A DNA stretch of 64,000 bases from UBA1433 sp964581565 (lineage in GTDB: Bacteria > Bacillota > Clostridia > Eubacteriales > UBA1433), in NCBI GenBank assembly GCA_964581565.1, contig CAZOOZ010000004.1:157051-221050 (forward strand), given 5' to 3'. Positions 26,146 through 35,426 of the stretch are shown here, piece by piece. The position numbers were made by a program, and so were the translations under genes. Each line of letters opens with the position of its first letter. Within the stretch, counting starts at the first letter, position 1. A model generated the notes under the pieces. That model saw nothing but the letters and a program-made list of their open reading frames with translations, was not told the origin of the DNA and searched no databases.

Positions 26146-28001
26146 TTTAATTCTCTATTTTGATAAAAATAATCTGTAATTGTTTTTGCCAAAGCATGAT
26201 TGATTCCATCAATTTTACATAATTCTTCGACAGATGCTTTTTTAATATTATCAATACTTTTAAAAATCTTTATAAGTTCGTTGCGTCGCTTCTGCCCGAT
26301 TCCCGGAATTGAATTCAATTCGGAAATTAATAAATTCTGACGTCTTTTTACGGTGTGATACTCGTATGCATATCTATGGACTTCTTCTGAGATATCATAA
26401 AGCAATTTTGATGAATGCTTAAATTCGCTGATAGGAATAGATTGATTTTCGAAGCTGACGGCACATAGTTTATGATTATTATCTTTTTTCAAACCGGCAA
26501 CAATTATATTGTAATCAAAATTCTCAACAATACTCTTAATAATTTTTACATGTCCACGTCCGCCGTCTACGAAAATTATGTCGGGTAAAGGCAAGAATTT
26601 TTTAAACCTTGATGTCTTTTCCATCAGCTCTGTCTGCGCACGTTTTAATCTTCGTAATACTGCTTCAGCCATGGCGGCGTAATCATCTTGTCCGTCGACA
26701 TTTTTTATGCTAAACCGTCTGTAAAAATTGGTATTCTTTCTTATGCCATCATAAACCACCATGGCACCAACTGTATCCATACCTGAAATGTTCGAAATAT
26801 CAAAGGCTTCGATTCTATATATTTGTTTATTTATATTGAATATATTCGATAGTTCTGTTAAAATTTGTTTTTCTTTTTTAATCCTGTTTTCTTCTTTTGC
26901 TTTATTTTGCATTAGAATATTTTTTGCGCTTTCTTCAAGCATATCTATCAGTTTCTTCTTATCTCCTATTTTAGGATTTATGATATTTACTTTATTGCCG
27001 CGTCTTGCGGATAGCATAGCAATAATACTTTTACTTTCATTTTCTTCCAAAGCATACTGAATATATATATTTTTGGGAATAATCGCATCTGTGTTATAAT
27101 ATTGTTTTACGAATTCTGTTATTATTTTTTCGGGATTATTGTTTTGTATGTTTGTAAGCAAGATCGTCTTTTTATCTTGAAGCTTTCCTTCAATCCTTTC
27201 AAATAAAGCGATAACGGCATTATCTTCATCAAAAGCCAATGCAATTATATCTGATTTTGTATTATCGGTTACTGCTATTTTCTGTTTAATTGAAATGTCA
27301 TTGATTGAATATAAATAATCTCTAAGTAACGCGGCTGTTTCATAATCTTGCACTGTTGATGCTTCTAACATTTTTTCCCTTATTTTAGCTAAAAGAAGAT
27401 CAAAACCACCGCTTAAAATTTTTTCTATTTCTGTGATATAAGATTGATATATTTTTGTGTCAATTTCATAAGTACATGGTCCCATGCATAAATTCATATC
27501 ATAATTTAAGCAAGCTCTTTTTTGTTTTTTTTCTCCTATCTTTTTTTTGCACATTTTGATAGGATACAACAAATTTAATACTTCTACACATTTTCTTGCG
27601 CTATATGCATTTGTATAAGGGCCGAAATATTTTCCGCTGTTTTCTTTGTATTCACGAGTAAGACGCAGCACAGGATACTGCTCATCTGTTAAGTTAATAT
27701 ACGGATAGGTTTTGTCATCTTTGAGTTGGATATTATAGTATGGTCTATATTTTTTGATAAGAGAATTTTCGAGCAGTAACGCTTCCACTTCATTATCGGT
27801 AATGATATAATCTATATCATAAATATTTGATACCAGTTTTTTTGTTTTTATATCATGGGAAGATAAATTATTAAAATAGCTCTTAATCCGATTTTTTAAA
27901 TTGATCGCTTTACCAACATAAATAACTTTGCCGTCTTGATCTTTCATGATATAAATACCGCTATTTATTGGTAAATTTTTTAATTTATTATTAATTAACA
28001 T
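26142..28001 (-). CDS. uvrC: Excinuclease ABC subunit C
   Basis: 619 residues, normal length. Order: GIY-YIG nuclease domain at 14-90 (GIYIMKDQDGKVIYVGKA) for the 3' cut; a cysteine-containing linker (CLNYDMNLCMGPC); UVR helical hairpin near 200-235 that contacts UvrB; RNase H-like nuclease domain about 385-540 (IEAFDISNISG, DIIFVDGGRGHV) for the 5' cut; and tandem helix-hairpin-helix at the end (LNSIPGIGQKRRNEL). It acts in nucleotide excision repair. No uvrA or uvrB in the window. Confidence 0.97.
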   Translation of the reverse strand: MLINNKLKNLPINSGIYIMKDQDGKVIYVGKAINLKNRIKSYFNNLSSHDIKTKKLVSNIYDIDYIITDNEVEALLLENSLIKKYRPYYNIQLKDDKTYPYINLTDEQYPVLRLTREYKENSGKYFGPYTNAYSARKCVEVLNLLYPIKMCKKKIGEKKQKRACLNYDMNLCMGPCTYEIDTKIYQSYITEIEKILSGGFDLLLAKIREKMLEASTVQDYETAALLRDYLYSINDISIKQKIAVTDNTKSDIIALAFDEDNAVIALFERIEGKLQDKKTILLTNIQNNNPEKIITEFVKQYYNTDAIIPKNIYIQYALEENESKSIIAMLSARRGNKVNIINPKIGDKKKLIDMLEESAKNILMQNKAKEENRIKKEKQILTELSNIFNINKQIYRIEAFDISNISGMDTVGAMVVYDGIRKNTNFYRRFSIKNVDGQDDYAAMAEAVLRRLKRAQTELMEKTSRFKKFLPLPDIIFVDGGRGHVKIIKSIVENFDYNIIVAGLKKDNNHKLCAVSFENQSIPISEFKHSSKLLYDISEEVHRYAYEYHTVKRRQNLLISELNSIPGIGQKRRNELIKIFKSIDNIKKASVEELCKIDGINHALAKTITDYFYQNRELK

Positions 28002-28142
28002 AAAATCCTTAATTTACATAATTTGATTATTGATTAGATAAAAAAATATATTATAATATATAAAATATACTGTATGTTTTATGGTATAATGTATCTATAA
28101 TTAATATAATTATAATAACATATTTTTTTATTAGGAGAAAGT

Positions 28143-28373
28143 ATGAATATTAAAAAAGAAAATCTAAAAACCATAGTTGAAAACGATACTTTTGAAGTTC
28201 ACATACTTAGTAAAGTATTTAAAGGATATATTTTTAAAAAATTTATTAAAGGTTCTTTGTTTGATTTAATTGAGCAAAGAGAAATTAATATTGCCTTAAC
28301 CGAAGATGAACTTCTGCAAACAGCAAACGAGATGCTAAAAGCTACATATTCTTTTAAGCCACAAACAACTTAA
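28143..28373 (+). CDS. Small hypothetical protein, 76 aa
   Basis: Not recognised. It has a strong ribosome binding site (AGGAGA, 5 bases before ATG), possible TATAAT at 28085-28090, and a perfect terminator 30 bases after the stop, so it looks like a one-gene transcription unit. The protein is soluble with a basic middle (KVFKGYIFKKFIKG) and an acidic helical end. Its own promoter and terminator argue that it is expressed and does something specific. Confidence 0.7.
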   Translation: MNIKKENLKTIVENDTFEVHILSKVFKGYIFKKFIKGSLFDLIEQREINIALTEDELLQTANEMLKATYSFKPQTT

Positions 28374-28403
28374 AGTATGCCTTTTATTTTATGACGTGTA
28401 CAT

Positions 28404-28445
28404 ATGCTCACCTAATTTTTTTATCTATTAGGTGAGCATTTTTAA
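28404..28445 (+). terminator. Intrinsic terminator after the 76-aa gene
   Basis: Perfect 13-bp stem ATGCTCACCTAAT/ATTAGGTGAGCAT (28404-28416 with 28427-28439), 10-base loop, then a T-rich tail. Confidence 0.9.
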
Positions 28446-28542
28446 TATTAAAAAATGAATATTAAACATGTGTTCTTTATTGACATACTTTAATTGTTTC
28501 ATTAGAATATTAAGCAGATTAATTAATATGTGGACAAATAAT

Positions 28543-29241
28543 ATGTATATTGTAATGAAGAATGTATATAAAAGATATAAGATGGGCGACATTATCATCA
28601 CTGCTGCCGATGGTGTTAATTTTGAAATAGATAAAGGAGAATTCACCGTTATCATTGGTCCTAGCGGTGCCGGCAAAACAACGATATTAAATATTTTGGG
28701 TGGCATGGATACTTGTGATGGAGGCCAAGTCATTATAGATAATATTGATATCAGTAAATACAACACCAAACAGCTTACTAAATATAGACGTTTTGACATT
28801 GGTTTCGTATTTCAATTTTATAATTTAATGCAGAATCTCACAGCAAAAGAAAACGTGGAATTGGCAACACAAATAAGTAAAAATGCTATTAATGCTATTG
28901 ATATCTTAAGTCAGGTTGGTTTGAAAGATAGAGTCAATAATTTTCCTGCGCAATTATCCGGCGGAGAACAACAAAGAGTATCCATAGCACGTGCGTTAGC
29001 CAAGCGACCCAAGCTGCTTTTATGTGATGAACCTACCGGTGCTTTGGATTATAATACCGGAAAAACCATTTTAAAAATTCTTCAAGATACATGCCGCAAA
29101 CATGGTATGACCGTCATAGTGATCACACATAATCAAGCCATTTCCCCGATGGCTGATAAAATAATTACTATGAAAAATGGAAAAACAACACAAATCACAA
29201 AAAATACTGTTCCAGTCCCAGTTGAAAAGATTGAATGGTAA
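28543..29241 (+). CDS. ABC transporter ATP-binding protein (MacB/LolD-like)
   Basis: 232 residues. Walker A GPSGAGKT at 39-46, Q-loop near FVFQFYNLM, signature LSGGEQQR at 138-145, Walker B with LLLCDEPTGALD near 158-169, and the switch His in VIVITHN. The sequence (KRYKMGDIIITAADGVNFEI) places it in the MacB/LolD/FtsE group that powers FtsX-fold permeases. The frame is open from 28468, but homology starts around 28543-28555; ribosome sites are weak there, so the start is uncertain. The partner permease follows after one base. Confidence 0.93.
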   Translation: MYIVMKNVYKRYKMGDIIITAADGVNFEIDKGEFTVIIGPSGAGKTTILNILGGMDTCDGGQVIIDNIDISKYNTKQLTKYRRFDIGFVFQFYNLMQNLTAKENVELATQISKNAINAIDILSQVGLKDRVNNFPAQLSGGEQQRVSIARALAKRPKLLLCDEPTGALDYNTGKTILKILQDTCRKHGMTVIVITHNQAISPMADKIITMKNGKTTQITKNTVPVPVEKIEW

Positions 29242-29242
29242 C

Positions 29243-32200
29243 ATGTTTAAAGTAAGATCTTATACGAAAGATTTATTTCGTGAAATTTGGGGAAATAAAA
29301 GCAGATTTTTATCTATTTTCGCTATTATTGCTCTGGGAGTCGGCTTTTTCGCAGGCCTAAAATCAACAGGTCCGGATATGAAGTTAACCGCACAAAAATA
29401 TTTTTCTGACTACAATTTAATGGATGTTCAGTTAAAGTCTACTATGGGCTTTACAAAGGATGATATTTGTTATCTTTCTGAACTAGATTATATTCAAGAG
29501 TTACAACCATCCTATTCACTGGATGCATTTATTGAAAATTCAAATGATACTGAAGATATTGTAAAAGTTTATTCTTTAAATTTGGATACTCTAAATAATG
29601 ATAATTATATTTCCAAGCCCGTTTTACAGGAAGGCAGATTCCCTCAAAATACAAATGAATGTGTCATAGACAACGGCAGTCTTGGAGAAAATAAATATGT
29701 GATCGGTTCGACAGTCAATTTGGCATTCGATTCAAATCAGGGAGACATTTCAGATGCATTAAAGGTTGATACTTTTACTATTGTAGGTATTATTTCTTCC
29801 CCCGTGTATATTTCTTTTGAAAAAGGAAGTACATCTATTGGAAACGGAGAAATTGACAATATCATGTATATCAGTCAAGACGTTTTTAATTATGAGGTAT
29901 TTACCGATATATTTATTACTTTTAAAAACGTGAATAACTATAGTTTTTATGATCCGTTGTATGAAGATCTTATCAATGATAATATAATAAAGCTTGAAAG
30001 TATAGGTATCGAACGTTCGGATATCCGTTATAATGAAATATTTAGTGATGCTAATGCAAAAATAGAAAAAGTACAGGAAGAAATAAATGCTGGATGGAAC
30101 AAATATTATAAAGAAAAAAATAAATATGAGAACCAAATTAATACTGCAAAACAAAAAATTAAATCTGCAAGATCACAATGGACAGCCAGTGAAAAAAATT
30201 ACGAAGAAAGCTTACTCCTATTTCAAGAAGGCAAAAAACAACTCCAACAATCACAGAACGAGTTAACATCTCTTCAATCATCGATTGATTTATTAACAGG
30301 GCAGTTGAATGCTATAGAAAATATCTTGATTTCAATCAATATTTTATCTTTGCCTGATGAATTAATAATGTCACCTGATCTTATAGCAGATGTAAGTCTT
30401 TCATCTCTTCCCGCAACGTTTATTGATTATATCAACAAAACACCGCCACTTTCAACAGACGAGTTATTGCAGCAAATACTTTCTTTGAACACAGATGAAA
30501 AACAAATTTTCTTTAATATAATAAACAACTCAGATACCTATTTATCTTTATCGGCTGAAAATAAAGAATTAATTTCCTCATTAGAAATACTGCTTGCCAC
30601 CGATGTTTATGCTAATAATAGGACCGAATTTCTTCCGCGGTTAAACGAATATATAGATAAAGGCAAGCAACAATTAAGCATCTTACAGCAACAATTAGAG
30701 TTAGGATACACTGAATTTAATGCTTCAGAACAACTCTTAGAAGAAAAAGAAATCGAGTTATATAATGCTAAACAGCAATTAGACAATGGATATAGTGAGT
30801 TAACATTTAATGAAAGCAAACTGAATAAGCAAATTAAAAGCGGACAAAAACAATTAGATAATACATTTAATCAATTAGATGATGCACAAAATGAATTAGA
30901 TAAATCTAAAGATGAATTAAGTGAACTCTCGCTACCAAAATGGTATATATTTACCAGAGAAGATAATCCGGGATATTCAGGTTTTGCAGAAGACGCTGAT
31001 CGTGTCGATAGAATAACGATTGTCTTTCCTGCCTTTTTTATACTTGTAGCCGCTTTGGTTTGCCTGACAACAATGGCCAGAATGATTGACGAACAGCGTA
31101 TGAAAATCGGTACATATCGCGCTCTTGGATATTCTAATTTTCAAATTATTAAATTTTATTTATTATATTCAGCTGCTGCAAGTTTGCTGGGAAGCATTTT
31201 TGGATTGTTAATAGGCTTTAAGCTATTCCCGACTGTTATTTTTAATGCATATAAAATTATGTATGTAATGCCTGATGTCATGGCGCCATTCAGATGGGAT
31301 TATGCTGTGTTTTGCAGCCTTGCGGCAATCTTATGCACGACCCTGACTGCTTATTTTTCATGCAGAAAAGAACTGCTCGCTTCTCCCGCTTCTTTAATGC
31401 GACCTAAGACTCCTAAAACCGGAAAGCGCATTATTTTAGAAAAAGTATCCTTTATATGGGATAAATTAGGCTTTTTACGAAAAGTCACGCTAAGAAATAT
31501 GTTTAGGTATAAAAAACGCTTATTTATGACAATTATCGGTATTGCAGGTTGTACGGCTTTGATGCTAACAGGATTTGGGCTTCAATACTCGATTTCATCA
31601 ATTGTAGAAAAGCAATATAAAGATATTTATTTATATGATTTAGTGGCTGTTTTAGACGATTCAATGAGCGCAAAACAAACGGATACTTTAACAAATACAC
31701 TAAATAATAATAAAATATTAACTGATCATATTTATGTTCAGCAAAAAAATGTTACCGTTTCAAACGATTATCTTCAAAAAGATGTATCTTTATTGGTGCC
31801 CGATAGAAATAATTTATCAAATTTCATACAATTACAAAATAGATTATCAAAAGAAAAATTAGAGTTAGATGATGATGGCTGTATTATAACAGAAAAAATT
31901 TCTAAATTACTAAATGTACAAGTTGGTAATACAATCTCCATTGACTTGAATAACGGTACACAGTTTGAAACAACGATAAACGGAATTACAGAAAACTATA
32001 CATTAAATTATATTTATATGTCTAAGGAAGCATATACAAATAAAGCAAACTCACTAACATACAACGCTTTCTTGGCAGTTATGAGTAACACTGATTTAAA
32101 TAACGAATTATCAAGAGAATTGTTAGCCGATAGTAATATTATATATGTATCCTATACATCCGAAAACAGTAACAGATTTCGAGATATTATTGGAAATTTG

Positions 32201-32599
32201 AATTACATTATATTAGTGATTATTTTCTCAGCCGGAGTCTTGGCATTTACTGTATTATATAATCTCATTAATATTAATGTCAATGAACGTCGTAGAGAGC
32301 TCGCAACAATTAAGGTGCTTGGATTTTATGATAGAGAAATAAGTTCATACATTTACAGAGAAAATACCATCTCATGCCTCATTGGCATCACTATAGGCTT
32401 ATTTTTGGGTATTCCATTAGATTATTTTGTAATATCATCTGCGGAAGTTGATGCCGTTATGTTTACCCCTGGTATTAACTTGTTAAGTTTTGTTTATGCG
32501 GGTGCATTCACTTTTATTTTTAATATGATTGTTAATTTTGCAGTTCACTTTAAATTGAAAAAAATTAATATGGTTGAAAGTTTAAAATCCGTTGAGTAG
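29243..32599 (+). CDS. Large FtsX-fold ABC permease with extracellular coiled-coil
   Basis: 1118 residues. One membrane segment near 20-40 (FLSIFAIIALGVGFFAGLK) is followed by an extracellular MacB-like domain to about 270. A long Gln/Glu/Lys-rich coiled-coil then runs to about 580, broken by a short globular part. Three membrane segments (about 600-730), a fourth segment near 770, a second extracellular domain and three final segments end the protein. These are mechanotransmission ABC systems of the MacB type, often exporting or resisting peptides or lipids, with no tolC partner in Gram-positives. No adjacent sensor kinase. Start ATG 29243 is chosen over 29177, which lies inside the ATPase gene. 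Confidence 0.88.
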   Translation: MFKVRSYTKDLFREIWGNKSRFLSIFAIIALGVGFFAGLKSTGPDMKLTAQKYFSDYNLMDVQLKSTMGFTKDDICYLSELDYIQELQPSYSLDAFIENSNDTEDIVKVYSLNLDTLNNDNYISKPVLQEGRFPQNTNECVIDNGSLGENKYVIGSTVNLAFDSNQGDISDALKVDTFTIVGIISSPVYISFEKGSTSIGNGEIDNIMYISQDVFNYEVFTDIFITFKNVNNYSFYDPLYEDLINDNIIKLESIGIERSDIRYNEIFSDANAKIEKVQEEINAGWNKYYKEKNKYENQINTAKQKIKSARSQWTASEKNYEESLLLFQEGKKQLQQSQNELTSLQSSIDLLTGQLNAIENILISINILSLPDELIMSPDLIADVSLSSLPATFIDYINKTPPLSTDELLQQILSLNTDEKQIFFNIINNSDTYLSLSAENKELISSLEILLATDVYANNRTEFLPRLNEYIDKGKQQLSILQQQLELGYTEFNASEQLLEEKEIELYNAKQQLDNGYSELTFNESKLNKQIKSGQKQLDNTFNQLDDAQNELDKSKDELSELSLPKWYIFTREDNPGYSGFAEDADRVDRITIVFPAFFILVAALVCLTTMARMIDEQRMKIGTYRALGYSNFQIIKFYLLYSAAASLLGSIFGLLIGFKLFPTVIFNAYKIMYVMPDVMAPFRWDYAVFCSLAAILCTTLTAYFSCRKELLASPASLMRPKTPKTGKRIILEKVSFIWDKLGFLRKVTLRNMFRYKKRLFMTIIGIAGCTALMLTGFGLQYSISSIVEKQYKDIYLYDLVAVLDDSMSAKQTDTLTNTLNNNKILTDHIYVQQKNVTVSNDYLQKDVSLLVPDRNNLSNFIQLQNRLSKEKLELDDDGCIITEKISKLLNVQVGNTISIDLNNGTQFETTINGITENYTLNYIYMSKEAYTNKANSLTYNAFLAVMSNTDLNNELSRELLADSNIIYVSYTSENSNRFRDIIGNLNYIILVIIFSAGVLAFTVLYNLININVNERRRELATIKVLGFYDREISSYIYRENTISCLIGITIGLFLGIPLDYFVISSAEVDAVMFTPGINLLSFVYAGAFTFIFNMIVNFAVHFKLKKINMVESLKSVE

Positions 32600-32697
32600 A
32601 TTTCTGCAATTTTATTTTATTAATCTAAGATTATATTTTAAAGAAAAATATTGCATTGTATTGTAAATCATGCTATACTTCTTTTTACGATTTGCAA

Positions 32698-32784
32698 GCC
32701 GAAGTGATGGAATTGGCAGACGTGCCGGACTCAAAATCCGGTCCTGGCAACAGGGTGCGGGTTCGACTCCCGCCTTCGGCACCA
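32698..32784 (+). tRNA. tRNA-Leu (anticodon CAA)
   Basis: 87 bases with encoded CCA. Acceptor arms GCCGAAG/CTTCGGC pair perfectly. The anticodon loop CTCAAAA has CAA at 32732-32734, reading UUG. A long variable arm and GGTTCGACTCC T-arm are typical of class II tRNA-Leu. It is a lone tRNA gene with its own terminator. Confidence 0.97.
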
Positions 32785-32794
32785 ATATTAAATT

Positions 32795-32832
32795 TAAAAC
32801 TCTTAATCAAATTATGTATTAAGAGTTTTATT
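32795..32832 (+). terminator. Intrinsic terminator after tRNA-Leu
   Basis: Perfect 13-bp stem TAAAACTCTTAAT/ATTAAGAGTTTTA (32795-32807 with 32818-32830), 10-base loop, T-rich end. Confidence 0.88.
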
Positions 32833-32939
32833 ATTTATAGCACTATCTTAATTTGTATTTTTTTAGTATATTATCTTTATACATTTTGTATTTATTTTAC
32901 ATTTTAATCGATTACCAAATATAAATATGCATAAAATTG

Positions 32940-32968
32940 TTGAAATTAAATCCAACATGAATTATAGT
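32940..32968 (+). promoter_or_regulatory. SigA-type promoter of ptb-buk
   Basis: TTGAAA (32940-32945), 17-base spacer, TATAGT (32963-32968). The leader to ptb is about 105 bases; I saw no riboswitch in it. Confidence 0.7.
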
Positions 32969-33078
32969 TATATAAGAAAGTTAATAATTTAACATTCGAT
33001 TTATTTTTCTTATAATAACATTATTTTCACAAATTATTTATTAAAACTGATAAAAATTATATTAAAGGAGACATGGGT

Positions 33079-33975
33079 ATGAATTTTGAACAAATTATTG
33101 CAAAAGCACAACAAGGTAATCCTCGACGTTTTGTAGTAGCGGCTGCAGAAGATATCGACGTATTAAATGCGGTTTCCGAAGCTAAAGCCTTGGGATTGGT
33201 AGAGCCTATATTGGTAGGTAACGCGGATAAAATTAATTCTTTAATAAAAGAATATTCGCTCAAATTGGAAGGTTCTGAAATTATTAATGTTTCTGATCTT
33301 TCCGCTTCTGCCGAAACAGCGGTGAAAATGGTGCACGCAGGTGAAGCTGATGTATTAATGAAAGGGCTTATTGGAACAGCAACATTATTAAAAGCTGTTT
33401 TAAATAAGGAATGGGGCCTTCGTACCGGTAGTTTGCTGAGCCATGTAGCAATCATACAATCACCGCAATTCGAAAGATTTTTCTTTATGACAGATGCTGC
33501 CATGGTTATGTATCCTGATCTTAAACAAAAAATAGAATTAATTAACAATGCTGTAAAAGTGGCACGATCTTTGGGCGTTGAAATGCCAAAAGTAGCTTGT
33601 CTCGGGGCTGTAGAAGTTGTTAATCCTGACATGCCGGCTACATTAGATGCTGCTGCACTCACATTAATGAATCAACGAGGCCAGATTAAAAATTGTATTA
33701 TTGACGGCCCCCTAGCATTTGATAATGCTGTATCGGAAGAAGCCGCCAAGCATAAAGGTGTTGCCTCTCCGGTCGCTGGCAAGGCTGATATTTTGCTAGT
33801 TCCAAATATTGAAACCGGTAATGTATTATATAAAGCATCCACCTACTTCGGCGGATGTGAAGTTGCCGGAATGCTTGCAGGTGCAGCTGCTCCAATCGTA
33901 CTGACTAGTAGAGCCGACAGCTCTCAATCAAAACTGCGTTCGATTGCTTGTGCTGCTGTTGCTTCACAAAAATAA
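33079..33975 (+). CDS. ptb: Phosphate butyryltransferase
   Basis: 298 residues of the phosphate acetyl/butyryltransferase family. It converts butyryl-CoA and phosphate to butyryl-phosphate and CoA in the cytosol. Family marks: RRFVVAAAEDIDVL near the start, LVEPILVGNAD, ADVLMKGLIGTATLLKAVL, and near the end DILLVPNIETGNVLYK. ATG 33079 is chosen over 33073 because AAAGGAG is then 8 bases away and not 2. buk follows after 37 bases. A related Pta-type activity is the alternative, but the buk partner argues for butyrate. Confidence 0.93.
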   Translation: MNFEQIIAKAQQGNPRRFVVAAAEDIDVLNAVSEAKALGLVEPILVGNADKINSLIKEYSLKLEGSEIINVSDLSASAETAVKMVHAGEADVLMKGLIGTATLLKAVLNKEWGLRTGSLLSHVAIIQSPQFERFFFMTDAAMVMYPDLKQKIELINNAVKVARSLGVEMPKVACLGAVEVVNPDMPATLDAAALTLMNQRGQIKNCIIDGPLAFDNAVSEEAAKHKGVASPVAGKADILLVPNIETGNVLYKASTYFGGCEVAGMLAGAAAPIVLTSRADSSQSKLRSIACAAVASQK

Positions 33976-34012
33976 TTATTATTTTTATAAATTTTTATAT
34001 AGGAGGCTATAA

Positions 34013-35089
34013 ATGTCAAATACAAATCGTATCTTATCAATAAATCCTGGTTCAACTTCAACTAAAATAGCTGTTTTCGATAATGAACAACAAATCATGG
34101 AAACAACATTAAGACATTCCAATGAAGAGCTGGCTAAATACAATACTATTATTGATCAATTAGACTATAGAAAAGAAGTTATTCTTGATTCTTTAAAATC
34201 CAACAAGATTGATGTTGCCACTCTAAATGCTGTTGTTGCAAGAGGCGGCTTATTAAAACCACTTGTCGGCGGCACATATGAGGTAAACGAAGAAATGTTA
34301 GATGAACTAAAATTCAGACCACAAGGGCAGCATGCTTCAAATTTAGGAGCTATCATTGCATATGAAATTGCATCAAGTTTAAACGTTCCTTCTTATATCG
34401 TGGACCCTCCTGTTGTTGACGAAATGGAAGATGTTGCAAGATTATCAGGTTACCCTGAAATCCCAAGATTAAGCTTTTTCCATGCGTTAAACCAAAAAGC
34501 TGTTGCAAAAAGAGCCGCTAAAGAAATGGAAAAACCATATGAAGAATTAAATTTAATTGTCATTCATATGGGTGGAGGAATTTCTGTCGGCGCTCATAAA
34601 AACGGAAAAATAATAGATGTAAATAATGCTTTAGACGGTGACGGCCCCTTCACACCTGAAAGAAGCGGAAGTTTACCTGCAGGGCAATTGGTTGATCTTT
34701 GCTTTTCAGGCCAATACAACAAGAATGAACTTAGAACAAAATTATTTAGAAAAGGTGGCCTTGTTGCTTATTTGAACACAAATGACGGCAGAGAAGTGAG
34801 CAAAATGGTGACATCAGGCGATAAAAACGCAGAATTGGTTTATAAAGCAATGGCATATCAAGTTGCCAAAGAAGCCGGCGCTGCAGCCGCTGTTTTGAAT
34901 GGCGAAGTTGATGCTATCTGCATTACAGGCGGTCTCGCTTATGATAAAATGTTTGTGGGTTGGATACAAGAAAAAATATCTTTCATTGGTGAAATTCGCG
35001 TATATCCGGGCGAAGATGAAATGATAGCATTGGCGCAGGGTGCTCTTCGTGTTTTAACAAATGAAGAAACTGTAAAAGAATATAAATAA
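34013..35089 (+). CDS. buk: Butyrate kinase
   Basis: 358 residues of the acetokinase family. Signatures: ILSINPGSTSTKIAVFD at residues 7-23 and VIHMGGGISVGAHKNG near 185. A typical AGGAGGCT ribosome site precedes it. It makes butyrate and ATP from butyryl-phosphate. Together with ptb it gives substrate-level ATP from butyryl-CoA, so the cell probably excretes butyrate. Confidence 0.96.
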   Translation: MSNTNRILSINPGSTSTKIAVFDNEQQIMETTLRHSNEELAKYNTIIDQLDYRKEVILDSLKSNKIDVATLNAVVARGGLLKPLVGGTYEVNEEMLDELKFRPQGQHASNLGAIIAYEIASSLNVPSYIVDPPVVDEMEDVARLSGYPEIPRLSFFHALNQKAVAKRAAKEMEKPYEELNLIVIHMGGGISVGAHKNGKIIDVNNALDGDGPFTPERSGSLPAGQLVDLCFSGQYNKNELRTKLFRKGGLVAYLNTNDGREVSKMVTSGDKNAELVYKAMAYQVAKEAGAAAAVLNGEVDAICITGGLAYDKMFVGWIQEKISFIGEIRVYPGEDEMIALAQGALRVLTNEETVKEYK

Positions 35090-35100
35090 CTAAATTTATC

Positions 35101-35135
35101 AATAAGACTCCTATTTAAATAGGAGTCTTATTGTA
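35101..35135 (+). terminator. Intrinsic terminator after buk
   Basis: AATAAGACTCCTATTT and its exact reverse complement form a palindrome at 35101-35132, twelve bases after the buk stop, ending in a T-rich stretch. Confidence 0.88.
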
Positions 35136-35169
35136 TTAATTATGAAAAGAAAATAATAATATATTCATA

Positions 35170-35197
35170 TTGACATTATTCTTTTCTTTTATATAAT
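35170..35197 (+). promoter_or_regulatory. SigA-type promoter of the leuS T-box leader
   Basis: TTGACA (35170-35175), 16-base spacer, TATAAT (35192-35197); both hexamers match consensus. Confidence 0.8.
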
Positions 35198-35218
35198 TAA
35201 ATATTATTACTGCGTTTA

Positions 35219-35399
35219 GGAATAGTAAAAATTCTAAAGTCTTTTACAGAGAGACGGTGGTAGCTGCAAACCGTTAAAGCCGGAATTTTGAACTCACCTA
35301 TCTATTACGCAACATCTTTTAAGTGGGTTGTTTAGACCAAAAAGGGTGGTACCGCGGCTAAATGTCGTCCCTTATATTTAAAAAATATAAGGGATTTTT
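35219..35399 (+). promoter_or_regulatory. T-box leader (tRNA-Leu sensing) of leuS
   Basis: The T-box GGGTGGTACCGCGG is at 35344-35357. It is followed by a terminator stem CCCTTATATTT/AAATATAAGGG (35369-35379 with 35383-35393) and T-rich end. In Stem I the 3' side of the specifier loop reads GAACTCACC, giving specifier CTC (35293-35295), a leucine codon. Uncharged tRNA-Leu should stabilise the antiterminator and raise leuS. Confidence 0.95.
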
Positions 35400-35426
35400 A
35401 TTTCTTAATAAAGGAGAAAATCGCAA

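Noticed and set aside
33057..33662. 201-codon minus-strand frame opposite ptb
   Set aside because: Shadow of ptb; no ribosome site and no recognisable protein.
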